Assembly: GCF_001667185.1 (NCBI RefSeq)
Contig: NZ_LZIC01000067.1
Span: 1 to 64,000 of the forward strand
DNA length: 64,000 bases
Origin: Mycobacterium sp. 852002-50816_SCH5313054-b
GTDB lineage: Bacteria > Actinomycetota > Actinomycetes > Mycobacteriales > Mycobacteriaceae
Direction of reading: 5' to 3'
Each line of letters starts with the position of its first letter. Position 1 is the stretch's first letter. A model generated the notes under the pieces. The model saw only the letters and a list, made by a program, of their open reading frames with translations, did not search any database and was not told where the DNA came from. This document shows, in pieces, positions 30,983 through 39,700 of the stretch. Position numbers and translations under genes: made by a program.

Positions 30983-31180
30983 ATGGCTACCAAGACCAAG
31001 GCCAAGACTTGCGTACATTGCGGCCACACGTTCGATCCCACCGACAGACAGCGTGACCTGTCCGACCCGGACTGGCTCCCGGCCGCATCAATTTATTGTT
31101 CGCATGAATGCAGTGACCGTTTCCATTGCGATTTGGCACATTGCTGCTCGAGCCACGTGAAAGAAAAGGCTCATCGCTAA
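30983..31180 (+). CDS. small cysteine-rich zinc-binding-like protein
   Basis: A 65-residue basic protein with C10-x2-C13 and C39-x3-C43 pairs plus C49, C54 and C55, consistent with a zinc ribbon or finger. The start at ATG 30983 puts MATKTKAKTCVHCG at the N-terminus. Base composition is lower in G+C than usual for this genome. It lies inside the tRNA-Lys islet, 88 bases before the tRNA fragment. Function unknown; DNA binding or metal storage are both possible. Confidence 0.65.
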   Translation: MATKTKAKTCVHCGHTFDPTDRQRDLSDPDWLPAASIYCSHECSDRFHCDLAHCCSSHVKEKAHR

Positions 31181-31268
31181 GCCGCCAAAACCCGCAGGAT
31201 AATCCGCGCTTCCACCAGATCGACTGGCCCGCCACTTTCTGCGACGAAATGGCCATGTGAACCGTACT

Positions 31269-31309
31269 TCTTAACCAGCGCGCCGGGATTCGAAACCCTG
31301 AGGGCGCAC
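31269..31309 (+). repeat. degenerate copy of the 3' half of tRNA-Lys, candidate att remnant
   Basis: From the anticodon loop (TCTTAA) to GCGCAC this stretch aligns with tRNA-Lys 26965-27006 with one deletion and about four mismatches, including an identical TTCGAAACCCTGA block. No 5' half exists. Such 3' tRNA duplications mark the far end of elements that integrated into a tRNA gene. Confidence 0.75.
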
Positions 31310-31375
31310 CAACCTCATATGCCCCCGCAATAGCGGCCCCTGCAGGTAGTTTCTTCTGCGTCGAAGGAGCTGCAC

Positions 31376-33133
31376 ATGGGGTTCATCCGTCCCAACCTGC
31401 CCGTCGTCGACGTCGTCGAGTGGGGCAAACGGCCGCGCGCCGAGCGGATCGTGCCGATGGCGCGCCACATCGCCGAGAACGGGTTCGGCACCCCACTGGT
31501 GATGCACCTGATGTACGGCGTCAAGATCGCGCTGTACGTCGTCGGCGGCTGGCTTTTCGCATGGTCCACGACGGGCATTGGCGGCTTCACGAACGTCAGC
31601 GCGTGGTGGTCCGAGCCGATCGTGTTTCAGAAGGCAGTGCTGTTCACCATGCTGTTCGAAGTCGTCGGCCTCGGTTGCTGTTTCGGGCCGCTGGCCGGGC
31701 GCTACTTCCCGCTGATGGGCTCGATCCTGTACTGGCTGCGGCCCGGCACCATCCGGTTACCGCCCTGGCCCGACAGGGTCCCGCTGACCAAGGGCCACGA
31801 CCGGACCCCGTTCGACGCGTTGCTCTACGGCGCCCTGCTGGTGCTGCTCGTGATCGCGCTCGTCTCGAATGGCACCGGCCCAATTCCCGCGCTGGACACC
31901 ACAATCGGCGTGCTGCCACGGTGGCAGACCATCGCCATTCTGGCGGTTCTGGCCATGCTCAGCCTGCGCGACAAGGTGATCTTCCTGGCCGCCCGCGGCG
32001 AGGTCTACGGGCCGCTGGCGCTGGTGTTCCTGTTCTCCGGAGCGGACATCATCGTCGGGGCCAAGGTGGTCTTCATCGTGATCTGGCTGGGCGCCGCGAC
32101 CTCCAAGCTCACCCGGCACTTTCCGTTCGTCATCTCCACGATGCTGGCGAACAACCCGTTCATCCCCAGCGGAATTCTCAAGCGCTCGCTGTTCAAGCAC
32201 TATCCGGATGACTTGCGGCCCAGCGGATTGGCGGGCGTCATCGCCCACTTCTCGACCGCGGTGGAGGGGCTGGTGCCGCTGGTGCTGTTCTTCTGCCACG
32301 GCGGCTGGCCGACGGCCATCGCCGCGTTCGTGATGATCGTGTTTCACCTGAACATCCTGCTGGCCTTCCCGATGGGCGTGCCGCTGGAGTGGAACGTGTT
32401 CATGATCTTCGGGGTGCTGTCGCTTTTCGTTGCCCACGTGCAGCTGGGGCTGTCGAGCGTCACCAACCCACTGCCCGTGGCCATTCTGTTCGCGGTGCTC
32501 GCCGGCACCGTCGTCGTCGGAAACCTGAGTCCGCGCAAGGTTTCCTTCCTGCCGGGCATGCGCTACTACGCCGGCAACTGGGACACCACGCTGTGGTGCG
32601 TCAAGCCCTCGGTCGACGACAAATTCCGCACCGGATCCCGCGCGCTCGGGCCGATGCAGCACCTGCAACTCGAGCGCCTCTACGGGTCGAAAGAAGAAAC
32701 CCTGGTCCCGCTCCACCTCGCGATGGCGTTCCGCGGGATGAACACCCACGGGCGCGCGCTGTTCACCCTCGTGCATCGTGCGCTGGCCGGCTACGACGAG
32801 GACGGCTACAACGTCTGCGAGGGCGAGGTCCTCTGCTCGATGGTGCTGGGGTGGAACTTCGGCGACGGGCACATGCACAACGAGTGCCTCGTCGAGGCGC
32901 TACAGCAGCGGTGCGGGTTCGAACCGGGCGAGGTGCGGGTGGTGATCCTCGACGCGCAGCCCATCCACCGACAGCGCCAGGAGTACCGGCTCGTCGACGC
33001 GGCGACCGGCGAGTTCGAGCGCGGCTACATCGACGTCGACGACATGGTCACCACCCAGCCCTGGGCCGACGACCTTCCCGTGCACGTCGCGAGCGCGGCG
33101 GGCGACAGGGCCCCCGAGGTCAGCGGTCCCTGA
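31376..33133 (+). CDS. DUF3556 multi-pass membrane protein
   Basis: A 585-residue membrane protein with about 8-10 helices in the first 400 residues, then a soluble C-terminal domain of about 180 residues (from RKVSFLPGMRYYAGNWDTT). I recognise the DUF3556 family of actinobacteria; function unknown. Conserved-looking polar residues occur in the tail (DGHMHNECLVEALQQRCGF). An AAGGAG ribosome-binding site lies seven bases before ATG. Its 3' end overlaps the convergent Rv2520c-like gene by 14 bases. Confidence 0.85.
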   Translation: MGFIRPNLPVVDVVEWGKRPRAERIVPMARHIAENGFGTPLVMHLMYGVKIALYVVGGWLFAWSTTGIGGFTNVSAWWSEPIVFQKAVLFTMLFEVVGLGCCFGPLAGRYFPLMGSILYWLRPGTIRLPPWPDRVPLTKGHDRTPFDALLYGALLVLLVIALVSNGTGPIPALDTTIGVLPRWQTIAILAVLAMLSLRDKVIFLAARGEVYGPLALVFLFSGADIIVGAKVVFIVIWLGAATSKLTRHFPFVISTMLANNPFIPSGILKRSLFKHYPDDLRPSGLAGVIAHFSTAVEGLVPLVLFFCHGGWPTAIAAFVMIVFHLNILLAFPMGVPLEWNVFMIFGVLSLFVAHVQLGLSSVTNPLPVAILFAVLAGTVVVGNLSPRKVSFLPGMRYYAGNWDTTLWCVKPSVDDKFRTGSRALGPMQHLQLERLYGSKEETLVPLHLAMAFRGMNTHGRALFTLVHRALAGYDEDGYNVCEGEVLCSMVLGWNFGDGHMHNECLVEALQQRCGFEPGEVRVVILDAQPIHRQRQEYRLVDAATGEFERGYIDVDDMVTTQPWADDLPVHVASAAGDRAPEVSGP

Positions 33134-33347
33134 CCCTGCGCACCACCACGATCACCACGACCGACGAGATCCCGACCAGCGAGGCGATCACCACGGGCTT
33201 CTTGACGAATTCGACCGCCCGCGCCCTCAGGTCATCGGCGAGGCGGCGAGGGTTGGCGCGCACGGCGAGCGAATCGACGGTGGCCGCCAGCTGGTCGCGT
33301 GCGACGTCGATGTCCCGCTTGATGGCCTCGGGGTCCCGGTCCGCCAC
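33120..33347 (-). CDS. DUF3618 small membrane protein (Rv2520c-like)
   Basis: A 75-residue protein, exactly the Rv2520c length. A charged amphipathic N-half (ADRDPEAIKRDIDVARDQLA, a DUF3618 hallmark) is followed by one transmembrane helix (about 50-69) and a basic tail. GTG start follows GGGAGGACA. Role unknown; the family often sits near stress or envelope genes. Confidence 0.9.
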   Translation of the reverse strand: MADRDPEAIKRDIDVARDQLAATVDSLAVRANPRRLADDLRARAVEFVKKPVVIASLVGISSVVVIVVVRRVRDR

Positions 33348-33441
33348 GTGTCTGTCCTCCCAGTCCGCCTATGCACCTGAGGCACTACCCTAGATCAGCC
33401 GGCGATAACCCCAACGCTGCGGTGAACAGAAAGGACCCACG

Positions 33442-33927
33442 TTGACCGAGACCACGCGGCTCGCCCCGGGCGACAAAGCGCCCTCCTTCAGCCTGCCCGA
33501 CGCCGACGGCAGCAAGGTGTCGCTGGCCGACTACAAGGGGCGCCGCGTCATCGTGTACTTCTACCCGGCCGCCTCCACCCCCGGATGCACCAAGCAGGCC
33601 TGCGACTTTCGCGACAACCTCCGCGACCTCAACGACGCCGGCGTCGACGTGGTGGGCATCTCCCCCGACAAGCCGGAAAAGCTGGCCAAGTTCCGGGACG
33701 CCGAGAAGCTGACGTTCCCGCTGCTGTCCGATCCCGACCGCAAGGTGCTGACCGCCTGGGGCGCCTACGGCGAGAAGCAGATGTACGGCAAAACCGTCAC
33801 CGGCGTGATCCGCTCGACGTTCCTGGTCGACGAGAAGGGCAAGATCGCCGTCGCGCAGTACAACGTCAAGGCCGCACACACGACAACAAAGATCAAGCAG
33901 ATTCTCGAGCAGGTGGCAACCCACTGA
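33442..33927 (+). CDS. bcp: thioredoxin-dependent peroxiredoxin (bacterioferritin comigratory protein)
   Basis: Reduces hydrogen and lipid peroxides using thioredoxin. In 161 residues the peroxidatic cysteine is C49 in STPGCTKQAC and the resolving cysteine C54 follows five residues later, the atypical 2-Cys BCP arrangement. The supporting PAAST and FRDNLRDL segments are present. The TTG start is supported by AGAAAGGA upstream. Corresponds to Rv2521. Confidence 0.95.
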   Translation: MTETTRLAPGDKAPSFSLPDADGSKVSLADYKGRRVIVYFYPAASTPGCTKQACDFRDNLRDLNDAGVDVVGISPDKPEKLAKFRDAEKLTFPLLSDPDRKVLTAWGAYGEKQMYGKTVTGVIRSTFLVDEKGKIAVAQYNVKAAHTTTKIKQILEQVATH

Positions 33928-34069
33928 GTGAAGCCGTCACTCGTCTCAGGGGTCAGGCCCGCCGTCGTCACCGCCGGACTTCGTCGATTCAGGCTCCAAT
34001 GGAGCACAGCCGACTCTACAGTCGAACGGCGCATCCGCTTTGCCGTCGAACCGTTGGGGAGCGCCACTG

Positions 34070-34861
34070 ATGAGTTGGTGGATTGTGAACTACATCCCGT
34101 CGTGGGTGCTGCTCACGGGCCTGATCGTGCTCATTGCGGGCGGAGCGGCGCTGCTTCAGAAGTACGTGCGTCGGCGGTTCCCGGTCCTTAAAGGTGACGC
34201 GCACAACGACGTCACCAAGTTCACCTACGGCTTCATCGGGTTCGTCTATGCCTTCTTCATCGGATTCGTCGTCTCCTCCATGTGGGGTCAAAACAACGCC
34301 GCGGACGGGAACGCACGTGCCGAGGGTGCAGCGGCGGCGCAGATGGCCAGAGACGCAGTCGTTTTCGATGCGCCAGATAGGGACCGCATCCGGCAGAGCC
34401 TGCTCACGTATGAGCACGCCGCCATCGCCGAATGGCCCCAGGCCGGGCAGAGTCGATCACCAGATGTCGACACCGCCCTGGCCCGCGTATATCAGGCTTA
34501 CGAGGGCGTGGCCGCGAGGACGGACAACCAGAAGACTCGGCTCGCGACGTCGTTTTCCAACCTCGACAAGATCAGCCAGGCGCGCACCGTGCGACTACTC
34601 ACTGCCCGCGAAGACGCCGGACTGCCTTGGCCGTTCTGGGCGGTCATCCTCCTGACGAGCAGTATGGTCCTCGGCACTGTGATCATCTACGGGGTCGAAA
34701 AACCCGTCCTGCACTATCCAATGGTGGCCATCGTCGCCGTCATCGTCGCCACCAACCTGTTCCTCGTCGTTGAACTGTCGCACCCCTATGTCGGCGCGGT
34801 GTCAACGAGCTCGGACCCATTGCAAGAAGTGGTCGCGGTACTGTCCCAACCGGTTTCATAA
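34070..34861 (+). CDS. DUF4239-like membrane protein
   Basis: A 263-residue protein with four predicted membrane helices: about 8-30, 52-75, a pair-forming helix near 188-208 and the last near 217-240. A helical, charged extracytoplasmic or cytoplasmic region (80-185) sits between the second and third. This layout fits DUF4239. ATG 34070 is preferred because GGGGAGCG precedes it; a start ten codons upstream is possible. Function unknown. It is convergent with the peptidase gene. Confidence 0.75.
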   Translation: MSWWIVNYIPSWVLLTGLIVLIAGGAALLQKYVRRRFPVLKGDAHNDVTKFTYGFIGFVYAFFIGFVVSSMWGQNNAADGNARAEGAAAAQMARDAVVFDAPDRDRIRQSLLTYEHAAIAEWPQAGQSRSPDVDTALARVYQAYEGVAARTDNQKTRLATSFSNLDKISQARTVRLLTAREDAGLPWPFWAVILLTSSMVLGTVIIYGVEKPVLHYPMVAIVAVIVATNLFLVVELSHPYVGAVSTSSDPLQEVVAVLSQPVS

Positions 34862-34889
34862 ACGCGAAACTTCGGCGCGACCTGTCCCT

Positions 34890-36218
34890 CTAGCCGAGGC
34901 CGGCCAGCAGCAGTGCTTCGGCGATCGCCGCGCGCTCCAGCACGCCGAGGTGCAGGCTCTCGTTGATGCTGTGCGCCTGGGTCGCGGGGTCTTCGACGCC
35001 GGTGACGAGGATCTTCGCCTGCGGGAAGGCGGCGGCGAACTCGGCGATGAACGGGATCGAGCCGCCCATGCCCATGTCGATCGGCGCGGCGCCCCACGCC
35101 TGCCGGAACGCCGCCCGCGCGGCGTCGTACACCGGGCCGCTGGCATCGATGGCGTAGGGCTCGCCGATGTCGCCGCGGGTGACATTGATCTGCGCGCCCC
35201 ACGGCGCATGCTCTCGCAGATGCGACGTCAACGCGTCCAGGTGTGCGTCGGCGTCGCCGCCCGGCGCGACCCGCATGCTGATCTTGGCGCTGGCCCGCGG
35301 GATCAGTGTGTTCGACGCTTTCTCGATGGGCGTGGTGTCGATGCCGATCACGGTGATCGCGGGTTTGGCCCATAGCCGCTGCGGCACCGAGCCCGAGCCG
35401 ATCTCGGACACGCCGTCCAGCAGGCCAGAGTCGGTGCGCACCCGGTCGGGCGGGTAATCCACCGCGGCCGCGGTACTTTCGTGCAGGCCGGCGACGGCCA
35501 CGTTGCCGTCGTCGTCGTGCAGGCTGGCCAGCAGCCGCACCAGCACGCTCAGCGCGTCGGGCACCGCGCCGCCCCAGATACCGGAGTGCAGGCCGTGGTC
35601 GAGCGTGGCGACCTCGACGACGCAATCGACCAGGCCGCGCAGTGAAACCGTCAGCGCCGGAACGTCGGTGCTCCAGTTGTCCGAGTCGGCGATGACGATG
35701 ACGTCAGCGGCCAGCGCGTCGCGGTGGGCTTCGAGCAACCGGCCCAGCGACGGCGAGCCCGATTCCTCCTCGCCCTCCACGAACACTGTGACGCCCACCG
35801 GCGGCCGGCCGCCATGCGCCCTAAAAGCCGCCAAATGCGTTGCGATGCCGGCCTTGTCGTCGGCGCTGCCACGGCCATAGAGCCGCCCGTCGCGTTCGGT
35901 GGGTTCGAAGGGTGGCGACGCCCACTGGCTGGCATCGCCCTCGGGCTGCACGTCGTGATGGGCGTACAGCAGCACAGTCGGCGCGCCGGGCGGCGCCGGA
36001 TGTCGCGCGATGACCGCCGGGGCCCCGCTGCCCTCACTGACGAGGCGCACATCGCCAAAGCCCGCCTGCGAGAACAGGTCTGCCACCGCCCGCGCGCTGC
36101 GGTGCACCTCGTCGCGGCGGGCGGGGTCGGCCCACACCGATTCGATCCGCACCAGGTCCTCGAGATCGCGGCGCACCGACGGCAACACGTCGCGGACGCG
36201 CTGTTCCAGATCCCTCAT
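34890..36218 (-). CDS. M20-family metallopeptidase (Rv2522c-like)
   Basis: Zinc-dependent dipeptidase or deacylase of about 442 residues. Metal ligands are visible in order: H in YAHHDVQPEGD, D in YGRGSADDKAG, the catalytic and ligand glutamates in VEGEEESGS and D in VIADSDNW. A dimerisation domain interrupts the catalytic domain. The start at 36218 (MRDLEQRV) is chosen for the domain boundary; an upstream GTG at 36305 would add 29 residues without a ribosome-binding site. It follows acpS in the same direction. Confidence 0.9.
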   Translation of the reverse strand: MRDLEQRVRDVLPSVRRDLEDLVRIESVWADPARRDEVHRSARAVADLFSQAGFGDVRLVSEGSGAPAVIARHPAPPGAPTVLLYAHHDVQPEGDASQWASPPFEPTERDGRLYGRGSADDKAGIATHLAAFRAHGGRPPVGVTVFVEGEEESGSPSLGRLLEAHRDALAADVIVIADSDNWSTDVPALTVSLRGLVDCVVEVATLDHGLHSGIWGGAVPDALSVLVRLLASLHDDDGNVAVAGLHESTAAAVDYPPDRVRTDSGLLDGVSEIGSGSVPQRLWAKPAITVIGIDTTPIEKASNTLIPRASAKISMRVAPGGDADAHLDALTSHLREHAPWGAQINVTRGDIGEPYAIDASGPVYDAARAAFRQAWGAAPIDMGMGGSIPFIAEFAAAFPQAKILVTGVEDPATQAHSINESLHLGVLERAAIAEALLLAGLG

Positions 36219-36317
36219 GATCTCGAGGCTAGCCGCGGGCGACGACCCGATGCTCGCGAGCGTCCGCACAATGCCGTCAATCGCCGGCGTGTCGCGTACA
36301 AACACGCGCGCTCGCGC

Positions 36318-36710
36318 TCAAGGCGTCTCCAGAATCGCCACCGCGGCCGCGGTATCCCCCTCGTGCGTCAGCGAGACATGGATCGTCACGTCGGCCAGGT
36401 GCTTGGCGATGTCGCCGGTCAACCGCACGCGCGGCCGGCCCCACATGTCGGTGACCACCTCGATGTCGCGGTGGATGTCCTCCGGCAGCATGGGCCGTTG
36501 GGCGAACCGCGAACCCGACCACGCCTTGATCACCGCCTCCTTCGCGGCCCATCGGGCGGCCAGGTGACGTGAGGCCGACGAGCTCTTGTCGGAGGCGTCG
36601 CGGCGCTCACCCGGCGTGAACGTCTCGGCGAAGACGGTTCCCGGCTGGTCGACCTGCTCGGCGAAATCAGGAATGGAGACGAGATCGATCCCCACTCCGA
36701 CAATGCCCAT
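36318..36710 (-). CDS. acpS: holo-[acyl-carrier-protein] synthase
   Basis: Transfers 4'-phosphopantetheine from CoA to the serine of carrier domains, here expected to be FAS-I. Of 130 residues (same as Rv2523c), the magnesium aspartate is in GVGIDLVSI, the second metal/CoA motif is RWAAKEAVIKA, and HVSLTHEGD closes the fold. ATG 36710 gives that length. It is 85 bases downstream of fas and almost certainly cotranscribed with it. Confidence 0.95.
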   Translation of the reverse strand: MGIVGVGIDLVSIPDFAEQVDQPGTVFAETFTPGERRDASDKSSSASRHLAARWAAKEAVIKAWSGSRFAQRPMLPEDIHRDIEVVTDMWGRPRVRLTGDIAKHLADVTIHVSLTHEGDTAAAVAILETP

Positions 36711-36795
36711 GGCTGGCCAGGTTATCGGATGACCGCGCCCGGCGACGATGCGGTCCGCGCAGCGGACCGAGGAGAAGCCGGGCAATAAACCGACG

Positions 36796-39700
36796 TCATC
36801 CGATAAAAGCCTCGTCGTCGCCGAGCCGGGCGGCCGGATTCAGCAGCATCGCCGCCTCCTGGCGCTTCTCCGGCGCGCCATGGCCGAAGCGACGGTCCGG
36901 CGGCCGCTGGTACATCGGCGGCCCACCGGCGATGGCCGAAACCAGCCTGCGCTGACCGGCCAGCAGGCGGGCATCCGCGCGGCGCTGGTAGTCGGCGCGC
37001 TGATCGGCATCCAGCGCGGCGATGAACGCCTGTGGGTGCACCAGCGCCACCAAGCCGGACACGTGGCCGAACCCGAGGCTCGTGAGCATCCCCGCCTTCA
37101 GCGGGAACCTCTCGCCGAGCCGCAGCGTCTCGCGCACCCACACGAAGTGGGCGGAGCCGGCCAGCTCGTCGTCGACGCAGTCCAGGCTGCGGTTGGGCGG
37201 AATCACCCCGTCGCGCAGCATCTGGCACAGGCCCATCATCTGGAACACCGCAGCGCCACCCTTGGCGTGACCGGTGAGGCTCTTCTGCGACACCACGAAC
37301 AGCGGCGCGCCCTCGGAGCGGCCCAGCGAGTCCGCCAGCCGCTCGTGCAGCTCGGTCTCGTTGGGATCGTTGGCCAGCGTCGACGTGTCGTGCTTGGAGA
37401 TCACCGCGACGTCGTCGGCGCCCACGCCGAGCTTGGCCAGCGAACGCGCCAGCGGCGAGTCCTTGCCGCCGCGGCCCGCGCCCAGCGCCCCCAGGCCCGG
37501 CGCCGGGATCGAGGTGTGCACACCGTCACCGAACGACTGCGCGAAGGCCACCACCGCCAGCACCGGCAACCCCATCTTGAGCGCCAGGTCACCACGCGCC
37601 AGCAGGATGGTGCCGCCGCCCTGAGCCTCGACGAAGCCGAGCCGGCGCCGGTCGTTGGGCCGCGAGAACTTCGAGTCGTGGATGCCCCGGCCGCGCATCA
37701 TGCCGGTGTCGGCGGTGGCCGCCATGTCACCGAAGCCGATGATGCCCTCCAGCGTGAGGTCGTCGATGCCGCCGGCGACCACCATTTCGGCCTTGCCGAG
37801 CCGGATCTTGTCGACGCCCTCCTCGACCGACACCGCGGCCGTCGCGCACGCGGCAACCGGGTGAATCATCGCGCCGTAACTGCCGATGTAGGACTGAACC
37901 ACGTGCGCCGCAACGATATTGGGCAGCACCTCCTGGAAGATGTCGTTGGGCTTGTTACGGCCCAACAGGTTCCCGTGGTACATCTTCTGCATCGACGTGC
38001 CACCGCCCATGCCGGTGCCCATCGTGTTGGCCACCATGCTCGGGTGGACGTAGCGCATCACCTCGGCCGGGCTGAACCCGGCGGACAGGAAGGCGTCGAC
38101 GGTCGCCACGATGTTCCACACCGCAAGCCGGTCAATGGAACTCGCCATGTCCGGGCTGATGCCCCACACCGTCGGGTCGAACCCGGTGGGCACCTGGCCG
38201 CCGACGACGCGCGACAGCTTGGTCTTTCGCGGCACCCGGATCTCGGTGCCGGCCTTGCGGATGACCTGCCAGTCACCCGAGTCGGGCACCGGCCGGATGA
38301 TCGTGTGCTCCGGATCGAACTCGGCGAAGGCGCGCGCGTCGGCCTCCGACGACACCACGAACGCGAAGTCCTTCTCCAGGAACACCGACACCAGCAGGGG
38401 GGAGCCATGATCGGGGTCGATCGCGCCGTCGTCGACGAATTCGCGGACGCCGCAGCGCTCCACCACGGTGTCGTGGTAGCGCTCGACCAGCTCCGACTCG
38501 TCGACCAACTCACCGGATTCGGTGTCGTACCAACCGGGTTGGGGGTCGTCTTCCCAGCGGATCAAGCCGGTGGTCCACGCCAGCTCGAGGACGCCGGCGG
38601 CCGACAGCTCGTTGTCAACCTCCATCTCGAACCGGGTGCGCGACGAACCATACGGGCCGAGCTCGGCGCCGCCGACGATCACCACCAGGTCGGCCGGGTC
38701 GACGTCGAGGTCGTCCCACTCCGGGGGCGGTGCCGGTTTGAATCCGCGGGGCGGCGACGGCAGCGCCGCGATGGTGCCGTCGGCCGGGCCGTCATCGTCG
38801 ACCGTCTCGGCCGACATCTCCTCGCGCGCCTTGGCGGCCAACTCGGCCATGTCCAGCTGGGCGTCGCCCAGCCCGCCGGTCAGGTCAGCCTCGATCGGCT
38901 TGCTCGCGGCGGCCACCTTGGATTCCACGTCGCACAGGGCCAGCAGCATGGCGGCCATCTCGTCGGTGGAGTAGGTGGTGACACCCGCCTCCTCGACGGC
39001 ATCGACGATGGCGTCGTTGTGGCCCATCAGGCCGGTGCCGCGGGTCCAGCCGATCAGCGCGTGCGCCAGGCTCACCCGGGCCGCCCACGACGACTCGGCG
39101 TGCCAGCGGCTCACCAGCGCGTCCAGCGCCGACTTGGCCTCGCCGTAGGCGCCGTCGCCGCCGAACATGCCGCGATTTGGCGAGCCGGGCAGCACCACGT
39201 GCAGCCGCGACGCGATGTCGCGTTCGGCGCCGATCTTCGACAGGCCGCCGATCAGCCGCTGCACGGCCCACAGCAGCACCTTCATCTCCATCTCGGAGCG
39301 CGAGCCAGCCTCCGACAGGTCCCCGACCACACGCGGCGCGGCGAACGGGAACAGCAGCGTCGGCGTCTGCGCATCCTTGATGTGAATCGACTGCGGCCCA
39401 AGGCTTTCGGATTGCTCGGTGCCGACCCATTCGACCAGAGCGTCGATGTCGGAGTAGGACGCCATGTTGGCCGCCACCACCCACAGGGCGGCCCCGTAGC
39501 GGGCGTGGTCGCGGTACAGCCCGCGATAGAACGCCAGCCGCTCGTCGTCGAGCTTCGATGTGGTGGCGATGACGGTGGCACCGCCGTCGAGCAGCCGAGC
39601 GACGACCGACGAGGCGATCGAGCCCTTCGAAGCCCCCGTCACCACGGCGGTTTCGCCGCTGTAGGGGCCCGGGTTCGGGTTCTCGGCGCCCGCGGCGATC

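Noticed and set aside
31269..31309. Functional second tRNA-Lys
   Set aside because: Only the 3' half is present, with mismatches in the T-arm and acceptor; there is no D-arm or 5' acceptor strand.
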